Assembly (NCBI GenBank): GCA_051122655.1
Contig: CP182107.1
Span: forward strand, 62,001-126,000
Origin: Pasteurella sp030783905
GTDB taxonomy: Bacteria > Pseudomonadota > Gammaproteobacteria > Enterobacterales > Pasteurellaceae
Direction of reading: 5' to 3'
Length of the DNA: 64,000 bases
The notes under the pieces were generated by a model. That model ran no database searches. It was given only the letters and a program-made list of their open reading frames with translations, and was not told the origin of the DNA. A program made the translations under genes and the position numbers. This document shows, piece by piece, positions 60,641 through 64,000 of the stretch. Numbering within the stretch: the first letter of the stretch is position 1; each line of letters begins with the position of its first letter.

Positions 60641-61759
60641 TTGACTGAGTTACTCACGGAAACATTTACGCTTGAACCGCAAGACAATGCACGTTTACAA
60701 GCCTTATGCGGGGCATATGAAGGCAATTTACAACTGATTGAAAAATCATTGAATTTAACCATATCTCGCCGTAATTTTACCTTTACCATTCAATCGAATG
60801 AGGCAGAACAGAAACCTCATCATGCGAAATTGCTAAAAAGCGCGGTCAACTTAATTCAAGTTTTGTATCTAGAAACGGCGCCTGTGCGTGGACAGATTCG
60901 TGAGCTTGATTTAGAAGATGTGCATATTGCTCTTCAAGAAAGTCGCATTTTAGTGCAAGAAACGGGCGAGAAACGTGAAGAAAGCAGCGTGTATGCCTCG
61001 TCGATTAAAACCAAACGGGGCCTAATTAAACCGCGAGGTCCAAATCAAGTTCAATATCTGCATAATATTTTCCGTCATGATATCAGTTTTGGCATTGGAC
61101 CAGCGGGCACGGGGAAAACATTTTTAGCCGTGGCCGCCGCGGTGGAAGCACTCGAAAAGCAAGAGGTACGCCGAGTGTTACTCACTCGACCTGCGGTAGA
61201 AGCAGGGGAGAAATTAGGTTTCTTACCCGGTGATTTAGGGCAAAAAATCGAGCCTTATTTACGTCCACTGTATGATGCCCTGTTTGAAATGCTCGGTTTT
61301 GAACGTGTGCAAAAATTAATGGAGCGCAACGTGATTGAAATCGCCCCTCTAGCTTATATGCGCGGGCGCACATTAAACGATAGCTTTATCATTTTGGATG
61401 AAAGTCAAAATACCACCGTTGAACAGATGAAAATGTTCTTGACTCGTATTGGGTTTAATTCGAAAGCGGTGATCACGGGGGATATTACCCAAATTGACTT
61501 ACCGCGTAGCCAAAAATCTGGCTTACGGCATGCCATTGAAGTATTAAATAAGGTGCCAGAATTAAGCTTTAACTATTTTGACAGTAAAGATATTGTTCGT
61601 CACCCAGTGGTCGCAAAAGTAGTGCAAGCCTATGATGCTTGGGAAGCGCAAGATGAAATCCGCCGAGCCGAGCTTGCCGCACAGCGCCGTCAAGAACGTG
61701 CTGAGAAAGAAAACGCAGAGAAAGTGCGGTCAGAAAATACAGAAAATGAGAACGGATAA
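60641..61759 (+). CDS. ybeZ: PhoH-like ATPase YbeZ
   Basis: 372 residues starting at TTG, with TGAGG seven bases upstream and no better ATG. Has an N-terminal KH-like region and a PhoH ATPase domain: FGIGPAGTGKTFLAVAAAVE (Walker A), GEKLGFLPGDLGQKI and FIILDESQNTTVEQMKMFL (Walker B). The C-terminal tail is Arg/Glu-rich (RRAELAAQRRQERAEKENAE). Encoded directly before ybeY, with its stop abutting the ybeY ATG; the two act together in RNA metabolism in other bacteria. Confidence 0.93.
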   Translation: MTELLTETFTLEPQDNARLQALCGAYEGNLQLIEKSLNLTISRRNFTFTIQSNEAEQKPHHAKLLKSAVNLIQVLYLETAPVRGQIRELDLEDVHIALQESRILVQETGEKREESSVYASSIKTKRGLIKPRGPNQVQYLHNIFRHDISFGIGPAGTGKTFLAVAAAVEALEKQEVRRVLLTRPAVEAGEKLGFLPGDLGQKIEPYLRPLYDALFEMLGFERVQKLMERNVIEIAPLAYMRGRTLNDSFIILDESQNTTVEQMKMFLTRIGFNSKAVITGDITQIDLPRSQKSGLRHAIEVLNKVPELSFNYFDSKDIVRHPVVAKVVQAYDAWEAQDEIRRAELAAQRRQERAEKENAEKVRSENTENENG

Positions 61760-62224
61760 ATGAAACACGTAATGATTGATTTACAACTGGCCTGTGAAAA
61801 TACGAACAACTTACCGAGTGAGGCACAAATTCAAGCTTGGGCAAATCGTGCGGTACAACCTGAGTTATCTGATGTGGAAATGACCGTGCGTATTGTAGAC
61901 GAAGCAGAAAGCCACGATCTGAATTTAACCTATCGTGGCAAAGATAAACCAACCAATGTGTTATCTTTCCCCTTTGAATGCCCTGATGAAGTGGAATTAG
62001 GCTTGTTAGGTGATTTAGTGATTTGTCGCCAAGTGGTGGAAAAAGAGGCGCAAGAACAAGGTAAGCCTGTGATGGCTCATTGGGCGCATATGGTGGTGCA
62101 TGGTAGCTTGCATTTGCTAGGCTATGATCATATTAATGATGACGAAGCGGAAGAAATGGAAAGCTTAGAAACAGATATCATGCAATCTTTAGGTTTTGAG
62201 GATCCGTATCTGAGCGAAAAATAA
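61760..62224 (+). CDS. ybeY: endoribonuclease YbeY (16S rRNA maturation)
   Basis: 154 residues. Zinc-dependent single-strand endoribonuclease with roles in 16S rRNA 3'-end processing and ribosome quality control. The metal motif HMVVHGSLHLLGYDH contains H-x3-H-x5-H; the conserved arginine lies in NLTYRGKDKPTNVLSFPF. The ATG follows the ybeZ stop with no gap. In E. coli ybeX and lnt follow; here a lipoprotein gene does. Confidence 0.96.
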   Translation: MKHVMIDLQLACENTNNLPSEAQIQAWANRAVQPELSDVEMTVRIVDEAESHDLNLTYRGKDKPTNVLSFPFECPDEVELGLLGDLVICRQVVEKEAQEQGKPVMAHWAHMVVHGSLHLLGYDHINDDEAEEMESLETDIMQSLGFEDPYLSEK

Positions 62225-62354
62225 ACGCATTAATAAAAAGTGTTCTCTTTTTAAACCATTTTATGAAATGGTGGTCAAAGAAATCTAACATTTTCGTCAG
62301 TGCGTATAAAAACGCCAAGATGACATGCTTATCACAGTTGTATAGGAAGAAATC

Positions 62355-63083
62355 ATGTTAAAAAAATTCGTTATGCTATTCGCCACATTGGGTTTAACTG
62401 CCTGTGTAACATATTACCCATACCCAGATTATCAGCCTCGTAGTAAACCCGTTTCTAAACCCCGTTATGAGCCCGCTTTAGCACCGTCATACGACTCGCA
62501 AACTCAACGTGGCTATCCAAAGGAGAAAAAGGGCTATTACAAAATATCAACCGAACAAATGAATAAATTTATTCAGGCAAAAAATAATGTGGAATATTGT
62601 TTATTGCCTGAGTTGGGGCAACAAGAGGATGCGCGTTTGACAGCATTGGAAAAGCATTTAGTCAAAACGATCATTCATGAAAAGTTGGAACAAATCGTGG
62701 GTAAATCTGCTGCCAACGTGATTTATGATGATCCAGAAGCCTATGATTATTTTGAATTTAAATATCAGCAGTTAAAGCATGATCTGACCAATATTCGCGA
62801 GTCAGAATGTCGCCAATTAAAAGAACGCTATCATCAGCGTTTTAACGCGCTCAAACGTCAGCGTGGTTTAGACAATCGTTCTGGTCACCCGATTGAACAG
62901 CGTATCCAAGATCAGCAACAAGCGATTGAAGAGAAGATCCGTGATCAGCAGATGTCAATTGAGCGAAAAATGCGTGAACAACAAGAATCAATGGAACGCA
63001 AAATCTTTGGGCAACCGGAGCCACTGTATAAACCGCAACGCGATATCAGTATTGATTGGTCACATCCATTAGATCGTTGGTAA
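62355..63083 (+). CDS. lipoprotein with repeated coiled-coil tail
   Basis: 242 residues. Lipobox LTAC (Cys17). After a Pro/Tyr-rich linker (residues 18-60), a helical domain has EYCLLPELGQQED and ESECRQLKERY, matching the spacing of cysteines in the lipoprotein at 34815, so the two are probable paralogues. The C-terminal part holds four near-repeats of about 10-11 residues (EQRIQDQQQAI, EEKIRDQQMSI, ERKMREQQESM, ERKIFGQPEPL) forming a charged coiled coil. AGGAAG precedes the ATG. Function unknown. Confidence 0.8.
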   Translation: MLKKFVMLFATLGLTACVTYYPYPDYQPRSKPVSKPRYEPALAPSYDSQTQRGYPKEKKGYYKISTEQMNKFIQAKNNVEYCLLPELGQQEDARLTALEKHLVKTIIHEKLEQIVGKSAANVIYDDPEAYDYFEFKYQQLKHDLTNIRESECRQLKERYHQRFNALKRQRGLDNRSGHPIEQRIQDQQQAIEEKIRDQQMSIERKMREQQESMERKIFGQPEPLYKPQRDISIDWSHPLDRW

Positions 63084-63101
63084 TTGCCGCATGAAGGTAA
63101 G

Positions 63102-64000
63102 ATGACAGGCGTAAATCAGCAAAGAAAAGTGCAATGTTGGGTGGGGGACGATGGTGTATTATTTCCCCCACTGGCACGCTTATCGGGGATAAAAAGTGCG
63201 GTATGGATCGGTGATCATTTACCGCCTTTTTTGCCTTTTGCCCATTTTGATTTTAAGCAAGCAAAAAACATGTTGGGGCAAGAGTTTGCCTTAATCGTTT
63301 ATGATGCGAGAGCGGGACTTAATCTCGATGCGTTAGCCATCGCCAGTGGTACTTTACAGCGAAAGGGTGTGTTGCTGATTTTATTGCCACAGTGGGCAAC
63401 GTTGAGTGCTTGGCACGATCCTGATTCTGTCCGTTGGTCAGGTGAAAATCGCCCCATTTTGACACCGCACTTTCTACGCTACTTTCAACAAAAAGTACAA
63501 GAATATGGCTTTCCGATTCATCATACTTTTTTCCCTTCGCTATCATTACCAGATAGATCAATTAGTGCGGTCAATTTTCAAGCAGAACCGACAGCAGAAC
63601 AAGCGCAGCTATTGCATCACCTAAATCAGTGTAGTGAAGAGGTATTGATTGTGACTGCAAAGCGTGGCCGAGGAAAATCGGCACTTGCGGGTTTTTGGGC
63701 AAGACAGTTGCTGCAACACAAGCAATCCTTGATTTTAACCGCACCGAATAAAGCTGCCGCCACTATCTTACAGGCCTTTGCGAATAGCGAATTGGAGTTT
63801 AGCGCGCCGGATTTACTCTGTGCGCAAATTGCACAAAATCCTAGTGAGTTTGCTGATACATGGTTACTGATTGATGAAGCAGCGATGATTCCTTTAAGCT
63901 TATTGACTCAGCTGACCTCGACTTTTAAAGGCATACTCTGTACCACCACAATACAAAGTTATGAAGGGACGGGGCGCGGTTTTTTACTCAAATTTTTAGC
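63102..64000 (+). CDS. tmcA: tRNA(Met) cytidine acetyltransferase, 5' part
   Basis: 299 codons are present, open at the right edge. Begins MTGVNQQRKVQCWVGDDGV. N-terminal DUF1726-like domain, then an ATPase with Walker A VTAKRGRGKSALAGFWARQL and Walker B WLLIDEAAMIPLSLL, followed by TTTIQSYEGTGRGFLLKFL, all typical of TmcA, which forms N4-acetylcytidine at the wobble position of elongator tRNA-Met. The GNAT acetyltransferase part would lie outside the window. The ATG at 63091 is out of frame and is not used. Confidence 0.9.
   Translation, partial: MTGVNQQRKVQCWVGDDGVLFPPLARLSGIKSAVWIGDHLPPFLPFAHFDFKQAKNMLGQEFALIVYDARAGLNLDALAIASGTLQRKGVLLILLPQWATLSAWHDPDSVRWSGENRPILTPHFLRYFQQKVQEYGFPIHHTFFPSLSLPDRSISAVNFQAEPTAEQAQLLHHLNQCSEEVLIVTAKRGRGKSALAGFWARQLLQHKQSLILTAPNKAAATILQAFANSELEFSAPDLLCAQIAQNPSEFADTWLLIDEAAMIPLSLLTQLTSTFKGILCTTTIQSYEGTGRGFLLKFL

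Overview
The window looks like a chromosomal segment of a Pasteurellaceae bacterium, most likely Pasteurella multocida or a close sister species. The reasons are many exact copies of the Haemophilus-type DNA uptake signal (AAGTGCGGT), a fused gshAB gene, a lipoprotein e(P4) gene, and gammaproteobacterial gene orders such as menB-menC, accB-accC-yhdT-panF-prmA-dusB-fis, mutH-ygdQ, yfcZ/fadL and tRNA-Ser/tRNA-Arg-yqaB-yqaA-luxS. Species is inferred from family knowledge, not from a search.

Layout. 1-2.7 kb: an SNF2-type helicase running off the left edge, directly downstream of glyQ, where glyS is often found. 2.7-18.5 kb: core metabolism (glyQ, menB, menC, aroQ, accB, accC, panF, prmA, dusB-fis, purL) with two PurR-type operators. 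18.5-25.2 kb: an accessory island between intact purL and a decayed, in-frame copy of the purL 3' end. It holds a very AT-rich three-gene cassette (small nucleotidyltransferase, DUF262 protein, SLATT-like membrane protein), an IS200-type element, a RAYT transposase amid REP/REPIN palindromes, a duplicated leader plus gene stub, and two genes of unknown function. 25.2-30.7 kb: a ZnuD-type TonB-dependent receptor convergent with a Fur-box-preceded ABC importer of the haem/cobalamin type; three more REPINs lie between them, two in an exact 147-bp tandem duplication. 30.8-49.3 kb: lipoproteins, a sugar phosphomutase, a YddA/SbmA-type ABC protein, yidE, yfcZ/fadL, ogt, mutH, ygdQ, polA, hel and rep. 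49.4-64 kb: three tRNAs, yqaB, yqaA, luxS, purT, bcp, dapA-bamC, gshAB, ybeZ-ybeY and the start of tmcA.

Most interesting: (1) the nucleotidyltransferase-DUF262-SLATT cassette, which looks like an uncharacterised defence system; (2) a RAYT with its own REPIN family; (3) a candidate sigma-E-driven sRNA divergent from luxS, at the position of E. coli micA; (4) the purL 3' fragment marking the far edge of the island.

Regulation visible in the sequence: PurR boxes before purL and dusB-fis, a Fur box before the ABC importer, a perfect CRP site before hel, a stable-RNA-like promoter before the tRNAs, hairpins around accB, and many intrinsic terminators, two of them built on the uptake signal.
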